From Planctomycetaceae bacterium (GTDB lineage: Bacteria > Planctomycetota > Planctomycetia > Pirellulales > Pirellulaceae): a DNA stretch of 47,213 nt. Both the position numbers and the translations under genes were made by a program. How positions within the stretch are numbered: the first letter of the stretch is position 1; each line of letters opens with the position of its first letter. The notes under the pieces were generated by a model, which saw nothing but the letters and a program-made list of their open reading frames with translations, was not told the origin of the DNA and searched no databases. The stretch spans positions 1 to 47,213 of the forward strand of contig PBSM01000058.1 of the NCBI GenBank assembly GCA_002726245.1, written 5' to 3'. Positions 1-7,698 of this stretch are shown in pieces.

Positions 1-108
1 GCAGCAGCCTCTGGTTCGGCAGCAGCCTCTGGTTCAGCAGCAGCCTCTGGTTCAGCAGCAGCCTCTGGTTCGGCAGCGGCCTCTGGTTCGGCAGCGGCCT
101 CTGGCTCG
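1..108. repeat. Six tandem 18-base coding repeats in the rpsA tail
   Basis: Six head-to-tail 18-base units of the form GCAGCAGCCTCTGGTTCG, with single-base changes in some copies, fill positions 1-108 and begin at the window edge, so the array may be longer. Read on the minus strand they encode the hexapeptide EPEAAA, giving an acidic, alanine- and proline-rich, probably disordered extension of ribosomal protein S1. Exact tandem DNA copies of this kind can change number by slippage. Confidence 0.95.
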
Positions 109-1880
109 ATGGGCTTGATCAGCGGTCCAGCTTCGCCCAGACCACCCTTGAGATCCTGTTTTGCAATCTTTTGACGACCGGTTCCGTCTTCCGACGCGGT
201 CACGTCATCTTCCTCGGCCCACTCAACCCTTTTGCGCGACAGACCGATCTTCCGCTCTTCCGTATCGACTCGCAGGATCTTGACCTCGATCTCGTCGCCG
301 ACTTTAACGACATCCTCGGGATTCTCGACCTTGTGATCGGCCAGTTCCGAGATGTGAAGTAGGCCTTCCAAACCGTCTTCCAAGCCGACGAAGACACCGA
401 AGTTGGTGATCTTGGTCACGGCACCACGGACGACCTGTCCCGGTTGGTACTTGCTCGGAATGTCTTGTGCCCAAGGATCATCCTCGAGTTGCTTCAAGCC
501 AAGCGCGATGCGACGACGTTCCTGATCGACTGAGATGATTTTGCAAGTGACGTCTTGGCCTTTCTCGAGCATCTCGTTGGGGTGGCTGATCTTGCGAGTC
601 CAAGACATGTCCGATACATGCAGCAAACCGTCGATGCCTTCTTGCAGTTCGATGAACGCACCGTAGTTCGTCAGATTGCGGACCTTGCCAGCGACAGTAC
701 CTTCCACCGGGTACTTGTCCATGATCTGATCCCAAGGATTGTCCTGTGTCTGTTTCATACCGAGCGAGAGCTGCTGGCCGGTCTTGTCGATACTGAGGAT
801 AACAACCTCGATCTCGTCACTTATCTGCAGCAATTCGTTCGGATGGTTGATCCGTTTCGTCCAAGACATCTCGCTGATGTGAACGAGACCTTCGATACCT
901 GGTTCGAGTTTGACGAACACTCCATAGCTCATCACGTTGACAACGGTACCGGTGTACTTCTTATCGACGTCATACCGTTCGTCCACGGTATCCCACGGAT
1001 TGGAGCTCTTCTGCTTCAAGCCGAGCGCGATTTTCTGCTTTTCGCGATCGATATTCAGGATCATTGTCTCGATCTCTTGATCGATCTGCACCATTTCGGA
1101 CGGATGTCCGATGCGCTCCCAGCTCATGTCGGTAATGTGTAACAAGCCGTCGATGCCGCCCAAATCGACAAACGCGCCGAATTCCGCGATGTTCTTGACC
1201 ACACCCTTGCGGATCTGGCCGACCTCCAACTCGCGGAGCAATTCGTCACGGTCTTGCGCGCGTTGTTTCTCAATCAGCGAACGGCGGCTAACAACGATGT
1301 TACGACGGGCCTCGTCAATCTTCAGGACTTCGCACTGAACGACACGGCCGATATAGTCACCGATGTCGGGAGGACGGCGGACATCGACTTGGCTTGCCGG
1401 CAGGAATACGTTTACTCCGATATCGACGAGCAAACCACCCTTGATCTTGCGAGTGACCGTGCCGGTGACGACTTGGCCTTCCTCGACGTTCTTCATCATG
1501 GCTTCCCACGCCAGGATCTTCTCAGCTTTCTTCTTGCTGATCATGACCATGCCGTGGGGATCTTCGGCTATGCCGAGTTCGTCTTCGAGGTCCTCGATCA
1601 GTACCTGGAGGGTCTGCCCGATTTCCGGATCGTCCTCATCCTCTTCCCATTCCCAACGAGCGATGCTTCCTTCGCTCTTGAAGCCAACATCGACGAGTAC
1701 GGAATCGTCATCGACTCGAATGATTCGCCCTTCGACGATGGAATTGACTTTGTAACTGTGCTCTGGATTCAGCGTTTCAAGGAGCGTTTCGCGATGTTCG
1801 GCGTCGCCAACTTCTGCTTCGAACAGCGCACTGAGATCGGCATCATTTTCTAAACTGCGGATGAGGTTACGATTGACCAT
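1..1880 (-). CDS. rpsA: 30S ribosomal protein S1 (3' end cut by window edge)
   Basis: RNA-binding protein of the small ribosomal subunit that helps bind mRNA and start translation. The minus-strand frame is open from the ATG at 1878-1880 to the left edge, so about 626 residues are visible and the C-terminus is missing. Six S1 (OB-fold) domains can be read at roughly residues 45-115, 133-200, 217-290, 305-375, 392-462 and 479-550. Domains 3-6 carry the typical GLLHI(T/S)xMSW-like signature (for example GLVHISEMSW). After domain 6 comes a tail that turns into at least six tandem EPEAAA hexapeptides, still running at base 1. No clear Shine-Dalgarno sequence precedes the ATG; it was chosen because the MVNRNLIRSL start precedes an acidic N-terminus. 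It lies downstream of rsmG on the same strand after a 306-base gap with a palindrome. Identification is secure. Confidence 0.97.
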   Translation of the reverse strand, partial: MVNRNLIRSLENDADLSALFEAEVGDAEHRETLLETLNPEHSYKVNSIVEGRIIRVDDDSVLVDVGFKSEGSIARWEWEEDEDDPEIGQTLQVLIEDLEDELGIAEDPHGMVMISKKKAEKILAWEAMMKNVEEGQVVTGTVTRKIKGGLLVDIGVNVFLPASQVDVRRPPDIGDYIGRVVQCEVLKIDEARRNIVVSRRSLIEKQRAQDRDELLRELEVGQIRKGVVKNIAEFGAFVDLGGIDGLLHITDMSWERIGHPSEMVQIDQEIETMILNIDREKQKIALGLKQKSSNPWDTVDERYDVDKKYTGTVVNVMSYGVFVKLEPGIEGLVHISEMSWTKRINHPNELLQISDEIEVVILSIDKTGQQLSLGMKQTQDNPWDQIMDKYPVEGTVAGKVRNLTNYGAFIELQEGIDGLLHVSDMSWTRKISHPNEMLEKGQDVTCKIISVDQERRRIALGLKQLEDDPWAQDIPSKYQPGQVVRGAVTKITNFGVFVGLEDGLEGLLHISELADHKVENPEDVVKVGDEIEVKILRVDTEERKIGLSRKRVEWAEEDDVTASEDGTGRQKIAKQDLKGGLGEAGPLIKPIEPEAAAEPEAAAEPEAAAEPEAAAEPEAAAEPEAA

Positions 1881-2054
1881 AGTTGAAACGTACAAACGGG
1901 GTTAGAGAAGGAAACGACCGCGGAACCGACCGTCGGCACCACGGAGCACTGCATGTCACTATTCTCCCAATGTGGAAAACACGTAACGCTATCAGATTCC
2001 GTACGACGCAGCAACGGTGGTGTCGCTTCGCCCAGGGCCTTTGAGTTGTTTAAA

Positions 2055-2125
2055 TGTACGATGGCCTTCCAAGCCGGTCGCTGGACGTAAGTCGTTAATC
2101 GACGGCCTTGGAAGGCCATCGTACA
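2055..2125. repeat. Perfect 19-base inverted repeat in the rsmG-rpsA gap
   Basis: Arms at 2055-2073 and 2107-2125 are exact reverse complements separated by 33 bases. The arm contains CCTTCCAAG flanked by GTACGATGG-type sequence. A related half element (CCTTCCAAGGCCGTCGTACA) recurs at 7518-7537, upstream of transketolase, so this is a dispersed element and not a gene-specific operator. It is too far from a T-tract to be a standard terminator. The rest of the 1881-2186 gap shows no gene that I can support. Confidence 0.85.
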
Positions 2126-2186
2126 GAACGCCCATTTTGAATAAATGAAAGGCCGCTTCGCCGAAACGAATCCCCATCCGGAGTTG

Positions 2187-2840
2187 CTAGCGATCCGGCG
2201 CCCCTTTGGGCCAGATCTTTAAGATCACGCTCTCCGACTCTGTCCCGACGAGTGGATAAGATGCGACGCGACGAAGCTGCAGCTTGTTGAAACAGCCGCG
2301 ATGCCGTGCTTCGCCACGCTCCTCCACCCATCTGGGCCCTTTGATCGCGAATAGACGACCAACAGACGGCCAGCTCGACTCAAGCCAAGTCAGGATCTTC
2401 CACAGCGGACCGACAGCCCGCGCGACGAGCGCATCGTAGCGAAAGTCCGGTAAAATCGCTTCGACTCGGCCGTGATAGATCGGCAACGGCAGATCGAGAT
2501 CGCTCGTAATCTGCTCCAACACCTTCGCCTTTTTCCCAACGGAATCGCAAAGTGATACCCGTAGATCAGGGCGGATGATCGCCAAGGGGATCCCAGGCAC
2601 CCCGCCGCCGCTGCCCACGTCGAGAACCTCCTCGCCTTCAGCCAACAACTTCGACAACTCAAGCGTATCGACTAGATCCCGCGATACGAAACGCTCGAAA
2701 TCGGTGTGCCGGGTCAGATTCAACTTCTGATTCCAGTCCCACAGAAGTTCGCAGTACCACGACAGCCAATCGATTTGGTCCTGTGGGAGTTCGATCGCAT
2801 GCCGAATCAAAGCAGCTTGTAGTGTGTCAGACTGGATCAT
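2187..2840 (-). CDS. rsmG: 16S rRNA (guanine-527-N7)-methyltransferase RsmG (GidB)
   Basis: SAM-dependent enzyme that makes m7G at position 527 of 16S rRNA. The product is 217 residues from the ATG at 2838-2840, which matches the usual RsmG length. The motifs are clear: WNQKLNLTRHTD in the N-terminal helical part, the SAM-binding loop EVLDVGSGGGVPGIPLAI, then RVSLCDSVGKKAKVLEQI, ALVARAVGPL and FAIKGPRW. An in-frame ATG at 2930 would add 30 residues (MYSIDYSQSVKR) with no family similarity that I recognise and would run further toward the divergent oxidoreductase start at 2951, so the shorter form is preferred. No good Shine-Dalgarno sequence supports either start. rpsA follows on the same strand. 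Confidence 0.95.
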   Translation of the reverse strand: MIQSDTLQAALIRHAIELPQDQIDWLSWYCELLWDWNQKLNLTRHTDFERFVSRDLVDTLELSKLLAEGEEVLDVGSGGGVPGIPLAIIRPDLRVSLCDSVGKKAKVLEQITSDLDLPLPIYHGRVEAILPDFRYDALVARAVGPLWKILTWLESSWPSVGRLFAIKGPRWVEERGEARHRGCFNKLQLRRVASYPLVGTESESVILKIWPKGAPDR

Positions 2841-2950
2841 GCGGCAAGGATCGGAATCTGTGATACAGTTTGGCGCGAACCGCTGATCGGCGATACGCTT
2901 TACGCTCTGAGAATAGTCGATCGAGTACATTCACCATAGGGACCAGCGCG

Positions 2951-4276
2951 ATGTCGATTCAACCAACACGCCGGCAAGTGCTGCAAGCCACTGTCGTATC
3001 GACGGCCGCCGCGGCGCTGCCCGCGCGAGTGGGTTCCTGCGAAGAAGCACCTCCACGGAGCGACAAGCTCAACATCGGAGTGATCGGCGTGGGGAATCGT
3101 GGCGCGTCGAACCTAGCCGCAATCAAGGCGGAGAACGTTGCGGCCTTATGTGATGTCGATAGTCGGTACCTCCACACGATGTCAGCTCGGTATCCGGATG
3201 CGAAGACCTACGAAGACTTCCGTGATTTGATCGATCAACCTGGCCTAGATGCGGTTCTTATCAGCACGCCTGACCACACGCACTTCCATGCTGCGATGCA
3301 AGCGATTCGACGCGGACTGCATGTCTATTGCGAGAAACCTCTGGCGCACTCGATTTGGGAAGTGCGGGAGATGGCGAAAGCCGCGCGCGAATCGCGAGTC
3401 GTGACTCAGACGGGAAATCAACACCACGGCAGCGAAGGGTATTGCCGGACGGTCGAGATCATCCGGTCAGGTGCTCTCAGACCGATCCGAGAAGTTCACG
3501 CCTGGACGACGCGCCCCATTTGGCCGCAAGGACTAGCTCGTCCTGACCAAGAGGACGACTCTCCCAAGGAGTTGAATTGGGATCTGTGGCTCGGGCCCGC
3601 TCCCAAACGGCCGTACGATGCGATCTACCACCCGCGCGGCTGGCGAGGCTGGTTTGACTTCGGCTGCGGAGCACTTGGTGACATGGGGCCGCATCTGCTC
3701 GATCCGGTGATCTGGGCGTTGGATTTAAGTGCGCCGACTCGGATCGAATCAGAGGTGTCAGGTCAGCACGAGGAGACTTTCCCCAAGTCGAGTATTGTGC
3801 GATTCGAGTTCCCGGAGCGAGGCAACGATCCGCCAGTACTAGTTGTCTGGTACGACGGGGATAAGCAACCGCCGGAATCGGTAACCGGCATCAAGCGTTT
3901 GCCGGCCAACGGCGTCTTCTTTTTGGGCGAGCGTGCCAAGCTGTTCACCCCTGATTACGGTGGTCGGCCGGTTGTGCTTCCGAATAAGAAGGGAGATGAG
4001 ATCGAACTTCCCGAACAGTCGATCCCGCGAACGGCGAGTCACCATCAAGAGTGGATCGAAGCTTGCAAAGGCGCAGGGCAGACGCGTTCCGATTTCTCCT
4101 ACGGAGCAAGGCTAACGGAGATCTGCTTGTTAGGAAACCTATCGGTTCGAACTGGCAAAGCATTCGAATGGGACGGTGACAAGCCTCTTGGTGATCACGC
4201 CGCCGTGATCGCATCTCTGATGAAACGCGACTACCGGGCTGCGTGGCTGTTACGCGCCCAGCCAGCCACAAAATGA
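2951..4276 (+). CDS. Gfo/Idh/MocA family oxidoreductase, Tat-exported
   Basis: NAD(P)-dependent sugar or polyol dehydrogenase-like protein of 441 residues. It starts at the ATG at 2951 with a twin-arginine signal (PTRRQVLQATVVSTAAAALPA), so it probably acts outside the cytoplasm. The Rossmann motif GVIGVGNRGASNL follows, then the family signature CEKPLAH around residue 130 and the C-terminal oxidoreductase domain with WDLWLGPAP and FDFGCGALGDMGPHLLDP. This is the usual architecture of the very numerous planctomycete secreted Gfo/Idh proteins; the substrate cannot be read from the sequence. An in-frame ATG at 2870 would place 27 unrelated residues before the Tat signal and overlap the longer rsmG start, so it was not chosen. 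The gene is divergent from rsmG and convergent with the aminotransferase, 19 bases away. Confidence 0.93.
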   Translation: MSIQPTRRQVLQATVVSTAAAALPARVGSCEEAPPRSDKLNIGVIGVGNRGASNLAAIKAENVAALCDVDSRYLHTMSARYPDAKTYEDFRDLIDQPGLDAVLISTPDHTHFHAAMQAIRRGLHVYCEKPLAHSIWEVREMAKAARESRVVTQTGNQHHGSEGYCRTVEIIRSGALRPIREVHAWTTRPIWPQGLARPDQEDDSPKELNWDLWLGPAPKRPYDAIYHPRGWRGWFDFGCGALGDMGPHLLDPVIWALDLSAPTRIESEVSGQHEETFPKSSIVRFEFPERGNDPPVLVVWYDGDKQPPESVTGIKRLPANGVFFLGERAKLFTPDYGGRPVVLPNKKGDEIELPEQSIPRTASHHQEWIEACKGAGQTRSDFSYGARLTEICLLGNLSVRTGKAFEWDGDKPLGDHAAVIASLMKRDYRAAWLLRAQPATK

Positions 4277-4295
4277 AGCCGGCGACAAGCAAGCG

Positions 4296-5210
4296 TCACG
4301 GCAACTGATCAAGTGCTTGCTTCACGATGTCAACGCCGACCAATTCACTCCAGGCAGACAGCAACCGCTTTGTTGTGGCACCAACCGCTCCATCGCCAAC
4401 CTGCAAGCCGTTGAACTTTGTAGCAGGCATGATGCAGTAGGGGGTGCTCGTGAAGAACAACTCATCGGCCGTGTAGAGATCGTACGGCTGTAAGTCGGTT
4501 TCGTGGACGGGGATTCCCAGTTGCGAGGCTAGTTCGATCACTGTGGCGCGACTCACTCCGTCCAGGCAGTTGCTCGTTGTGGGCGTCTTCAGGGATCCAC
4601 TCGAGACGAGGAAGATATTGCCGCCCTTGTTCTCAGCGACGTTGCCGTCGATGTCGAGGATGACACCCTGGGCGTCGGGATCGACCAGTTTGACTTCCAT
4701 CTCGGCCAGCGTATAGGACAGCCGGCTACGGTTCTTGATCCGCGCGTCGAGCGACTGCGATGGGATGATTCGCGACATGGCTGTGACAGCGTGGCAGCCT
4801 TCCTCGTAGAAACGCGCCCAGCCCCGGAGGTCCATCGGCTGCGTATAGATCATGATGGTCGCGGGGCTAGTTTGCACAGTCGGATCGGGGCCGGGAATGG
4901 AGCGGCCGCGTGATACGTTGTGGACGATCCAACAATCTTCTGCTTCGGTGTACGTCGGCAAGTTGGTTTCCAGGACGTCGAGCGTCACGCGCAGCATCTG
5001 CTCGGCATCCATGCCCGGATCGATCCGGGCCACCTTCATCGACTGGTACAAACGTCGCACGTGCTCTTCAGCCTTGAAGGGCTCGTGCGCGAAGGTACGA
5101 GTCGAATCGGTCACCGTGTAGCCGAGCTGAACGGCACTGTCGAAGATCGAGATCGTCGCCTCTTCTTCAGCAACGAATTGACCGGAGAGATAGACTTGTC
5201 GAGTCATCAC
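4296..5210 (-). CDS. Class IV aminotransferase (PLP fold type IV)
   Basis: Pyridoxal-phosphate enzyme related to branched-chain amino acid aminotransferase, D-amino acid aminotransferase and aminodeoxychorismate lyase; 304 residues. Family features: the N-terminal VYLSGQFVAEEEATISIFDS, the strand pair around VTDSTRTF, the probable Schiff-base lysine in LDARIKNRSRLSYTLAEME (about residue 166), the cofactor-binding GNVAENKGGNIFLV, and the late motif TSTPYCIMPATKFNG. It starts MMTRQ; the second ATG could equally be used and changes one residue. It lies downstream of the lactate permease on the same strand, separated by the 5227-5317 palindrome. I cannot decide between BCAT-like and D-amino-acid specificity from sequence alone. 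Confidence 0.9.
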   Translation of the reverse strand: MMTRQVYLSGQFVAEEEATISIFDSAVQLGYTVTDSTRTFAHEPFKAEEHVRRLYQSMKVARIDPGMDAEQMLRVTLDVLETNLPTYTEAEDCWIVHNVSRGRSIPGPDPTVQTSPATIMIYTQPMDLRGWARFYEEGCHAVTAMSRIIPSQSLDARIKNRSRLSYTLAEMEVKLVDPDAQGVILDIDGNVAENKGGNIFLVSSGSLKTPTTSNCLDGVSRATVIELASQLGIPVHETDLQPYDLYTADELFFTSTPYCIMPATKFNGLQVGDGAVGATTKRLLSAWSELVGVDIVKQALDQLP

Positions 5211-5226
5211 AGTTCACCTTCCTAGG

Positions 5227-5317
5227 TCCTTCGTTTAACCGCAAGCCGGAGGCGTGCGCTTCTTTCCGCCGAGAACATCCGGAAGCGTACGCCTCCGGCT
5301 TGCGGTTAAACGAAGGA
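5227..5317. repeat. Perfect 29-base inverted repeat between permease and aminotransferase
   Basis: Arms at 5227-5255 and 5289-5317 are exact reverse complements (core AAGCCGGAGGCGT / ACGCCTCCGGCTT), and pairing continues for about six further bases inward with one mismatch, leaving a loop of about 20 bases. The right arm overlaps the 3' end of the lactate permease gene: its stop codon (5306-5308) and the three preceding codons lie in the repeat. As RNA it would form a very stable hairpin between two same-strand genes and may terminate or stabilise transcripts. Confidence 0.92.
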
Positions 5318-7066
5318 TACAATGACATATCCAACGATTCCCGTAACCGTCGCATAATAGCAGAAGACAGGCAGCGTCTTGCGAATGATCGCGCCTTCCT
5401 TGCCGATCAAACCAACGACGGCTGACGCAGCTACGACGTTGTGAACACAAATCGTATTCCCAGCCGCTCCGCCCACGGCTTGCAAAGCCACAATCCAACC
5501 CGGATCGACACCGATCCTCGCACCGACTCCAAACTGGAACAGCGAGAACATCATGTTACTAACTGTGTTACTTCCCGCCACAAAAGCACCAAAGCCGCCG
5601 ATAAACGGCGAGAAGACGGGCCACGCCGAACCAGTTAACGAAGCAACTCCCTCGGCCAACGCAATCGGCATCTTCTCGTACCCGCCGACGCCTCCCGCCG
5701 AGTTGATAAATACTTGAACCATCGGCACAGTGAAGATCAGCGCGACGGAAGCCTGGAGCATCGTCGCGCCCGATCGTCCCCAGGCAATGCTATAGGAGGA
5801 AGCACTCATACCGTGCATCAAACAGGTCAGCAGCGATGCGACAATGAAGATCGTGCCCGGCAAGTACAGCGGTTGGACTTCGGAGGCGATGGTCGGCAAC
5901 TTGTCGGCGGGCATCGTCGCCCAAGCGGCAGGCGGCGGCAGAACGCTCTCGCCACCGGACTCCAACCAAGTCGCGGCAAATGTAACGTTCGGATCTTTCA
6001 GCAGCGGCTTGATTCGCAACTCGGGGACGCGCGTTGCCACCAGCAGAACGGCAACCAAGACGTAAGGGCTCCACGCCTTCAACAAACTCATACCGCCCGG
6101 AGCGTCGGGATCGTCGTCGAGCGAAATCGTTCCGACCCACTCCGAATCCCACTTCTCACGATTCTCGAAATCCCAGGGCTCTCCTCGCGGCATAAAGATG
6201 CCGGCCCGCGCGACGGACACCATGATCGCCAACCCAGTCAGTCCGCCGATCAACGACGGAAACTCAGGCCCCAGGAAGTGAGCCACCAGCACATACGGCA
6301 CGGTCATCGAAAACGCGGCCAGGAGCGCGAACTTCCAAACCTCAAGACCCTCCCGGAAGGAACGCTTTGGTCCGAAGAAACGGGTCATCGTGCACACGAC
6401 CAACAGTGGAATCAACGTGCCCGCGATGGCGTGCAACAAGGCGACTTTGAACGCAATCGCCGCAAGGAATCCACTCGACTCTATGTCACCATTGCCAATC
6501 GCGTAGCCTATCGATTCGGCATGCGCAATGACTTGCGGATCACTGGCGAGGCCACTTTTCACTCCAATCACGATGGGCGTGCCCAACGCTCCGAACGACA
6601 CCGGTGTGCTTTGAATGATCATCCCTGCCACGACAGCACACATGGCCGGGAAGCCCAAACCGACGAGCAGCGGCACCGCGACGGCTGCCGGCGTTCCGAA
6701 GCCTGCCGAACCTTCAATGAACGAACCGAACAGCCAGGCGATGATGATGACTTGGATGCGGCGGTCAGGCGATACCTCGGTAAAGCCTCGCCGTATGACA
6801 CTGAGTGCTCCGCTTTCGCGAAGCGTGTTCAGCAACAGAATCGCCCCGAAGATGATGTACAGCAACGACGCTGCCACGATCAACCCGTGGATCGAAGCGG
6901 CCGCGATCTGGACCGCGGAGACCTTCCACACAAGAAACGCCAACACAACGACGGTGACATACGACATTGGCATCGCCTTGCTCGCCGGCCAACGCAAGAC
7001 AACCAGGAACAAGCCCACGACCAAGATCGGTAGGAACGCGAGCAGTGCGAGGAGCGTGGGGTTCAT
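5306..7066 (-). CDS. lldP: L-lactate permease (LctP/LldP family)
   Basis: Polytopic inner-membrane transporter of the lactate permease family, 586 residues, in the normal size range. Hydrophobic segments run through most of the length. Recognisable family blocks are [56 protein letters not shown] and the C-terminal [20 protein letters not shown]. It should bring in L-lactate (possibly glycolate or D-lactate) with protons. The C-terminus ends VIVSFV; the final SFV codons and the stop come from the palindromic repeat at 5289-5317, so the original end may have been different. Upstream (7067-7698) there is no gene. No lactate dehydrogenase is adjacent. Confidence 0.93.
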   Translation of the reverse strand: MNPTLLALLAFLPILVVGLFLVVLRWPASKAMPMSYVTVVVLAFLVWKVSAVQIAAASIHGLIVAASLLYIIFGAILLLNTLRESGALSVIRRGFTEVSPDRRIQVIIIAWLFGSFIEGSAGFGTPAAVAVPLLVGLGFPAMCAVVAGMIIQSTPVSFGALGTPIVIGVKSGLASDPQVIAHAESIGYAIGNGDIESSGFLAAIAFKVALLHAIAGTLIPLLVVCTMTRFFGPKRSFREGLEVWKFALLAAFSMTVPYVLVAHFLGPEFPSLIGGLTGLAIMVSVARAGIFMPRGEPWDFENREKWDSEWVGTISLDDDPDAPGGMSLLKAWSPYVLVAVLLVATRVPELRIKPLLKDPNVTFAATWLESGGESVLPPPAAWATMPADKLPTIASEVQPLYLPGTIFIVASLLTCLMHGMSASSYSIAWGRSGATMLQASVALIFTVPMVQVFINSAGGVGGYEKMPIALAEGVASLTGSAWPVFSPFIGGFGAFVAGSNTVSNMMFSLFQFGVGARIGVDPGWIVALQAVGGAAGNTICVHNVVAASAVVGLIGKEGAIIRKTLPVFCYYATVTGIVGYVIVSFV

Positions 7067-7074
7067 TGAATCGT

Positions 7075-7098
7075 TCCCTCTCCCTCTGGGAGAGGGTT
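7075..7098. repeat. CCCTCTCCC/GGGAGAGGG hairpin
   Basis: A short near-perfect hairpin (CCCTCTCCCTCTGGGAGAGGG core) just upstream of the lactate permease start. A pyrimidine/purine hairpin of the same general character occurs at 27998-28037 inside the RiPP-like cluster, and a smaller one at 34190-34206. It would lie in the permease 5' leader if transcription starts upstream of it. Confidence 0.7.
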
Positions 7099-7698
7099 AG
7101 GGATTAGGGGTTTATACCTTGGCTTTACGCACATCTTCAGCCGCGCAGCGGCGACAGGATGTAGCCGTGGGCGTTAGCCCACGGAACTATTCGCAACACG
7201 AACCCAAGCCCCGGAGGGGCGACGTGGGGTGTCCCCGTCTCACGAATGTCGCCCCTCCTGGGCTTTGGTTGTTCATGCTGTACCATTTCCGGGGGTTTAC
7301 ACCCCCGGCCACTACATATCATATCGTCCCTACGGGACTGAAGAAGTGACGGGTACTCTACACCTTCCCCCACTGCTCCTCCAGCCTCTGCGGCGACATT
7401 GCTTCCGCCGACGCAGGGTAGGCGGGGAGCCGTTCTCGCTTGCCTCTTTGGTAGCTTGCCAATCGTTGCCCCACCGACACGGGGTCGGAGCAGGCGAGGG
7501 ATGTGGGTAAGGACAAGCCTTCCAAGGCCGTCGTACATTTTGTGCAGCTTCAAGAAAGCAAAGGCCCTGCGGAAGAATTTCGATTATTGACGATTCCGGC
7601 GGTAGGCGAGTACACTTGGCGGATTCTGAACCAAGCGAAGTGGCTCAGTAAGGGAGCCAAAGCAGGCGTGTTTTTACAGGTTAGCGGACAGCAGGATT
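7099..7698. repeat. Gene-free stretch with a mosaic of palindromes
   Basis: No credible gene lies between the lactate permease and transketolase starts. The left half holds closely packed palindromes: 7165-7184 (CCGTGGGC loop GCCCACGG), an imperfect 23-base inverted repeat with arms 7201-7223 and 7248-7270 (two mismatches), 7289-7308 (CCGGGGG loop CCCCCGG) and 7326-7338 (GTCCCTACGGGAC). A half copy of the 2055-2125 element lies at 7518-7537. Short open frames here lack protein-like composition. The right end must contain the transketolase promoter, but I cannot place it. This looks like a landing zone for REP-like elements. Confidence 0.75.

Noticed and set aside
555..1853. Plus-strand open frames within the rpsA region
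   Set aside because: They mirror the S1 coding sequence and have no family similarity; S1 on the minus strand explains the region.
5714..7033. Long plus-strand open frame opposite the lactate permease
   Set aside because: The product is rich in Arg, His, Gln and Asp with no hydrophobic core or family motif; it is the shadow of the membrane protein on the other strand.
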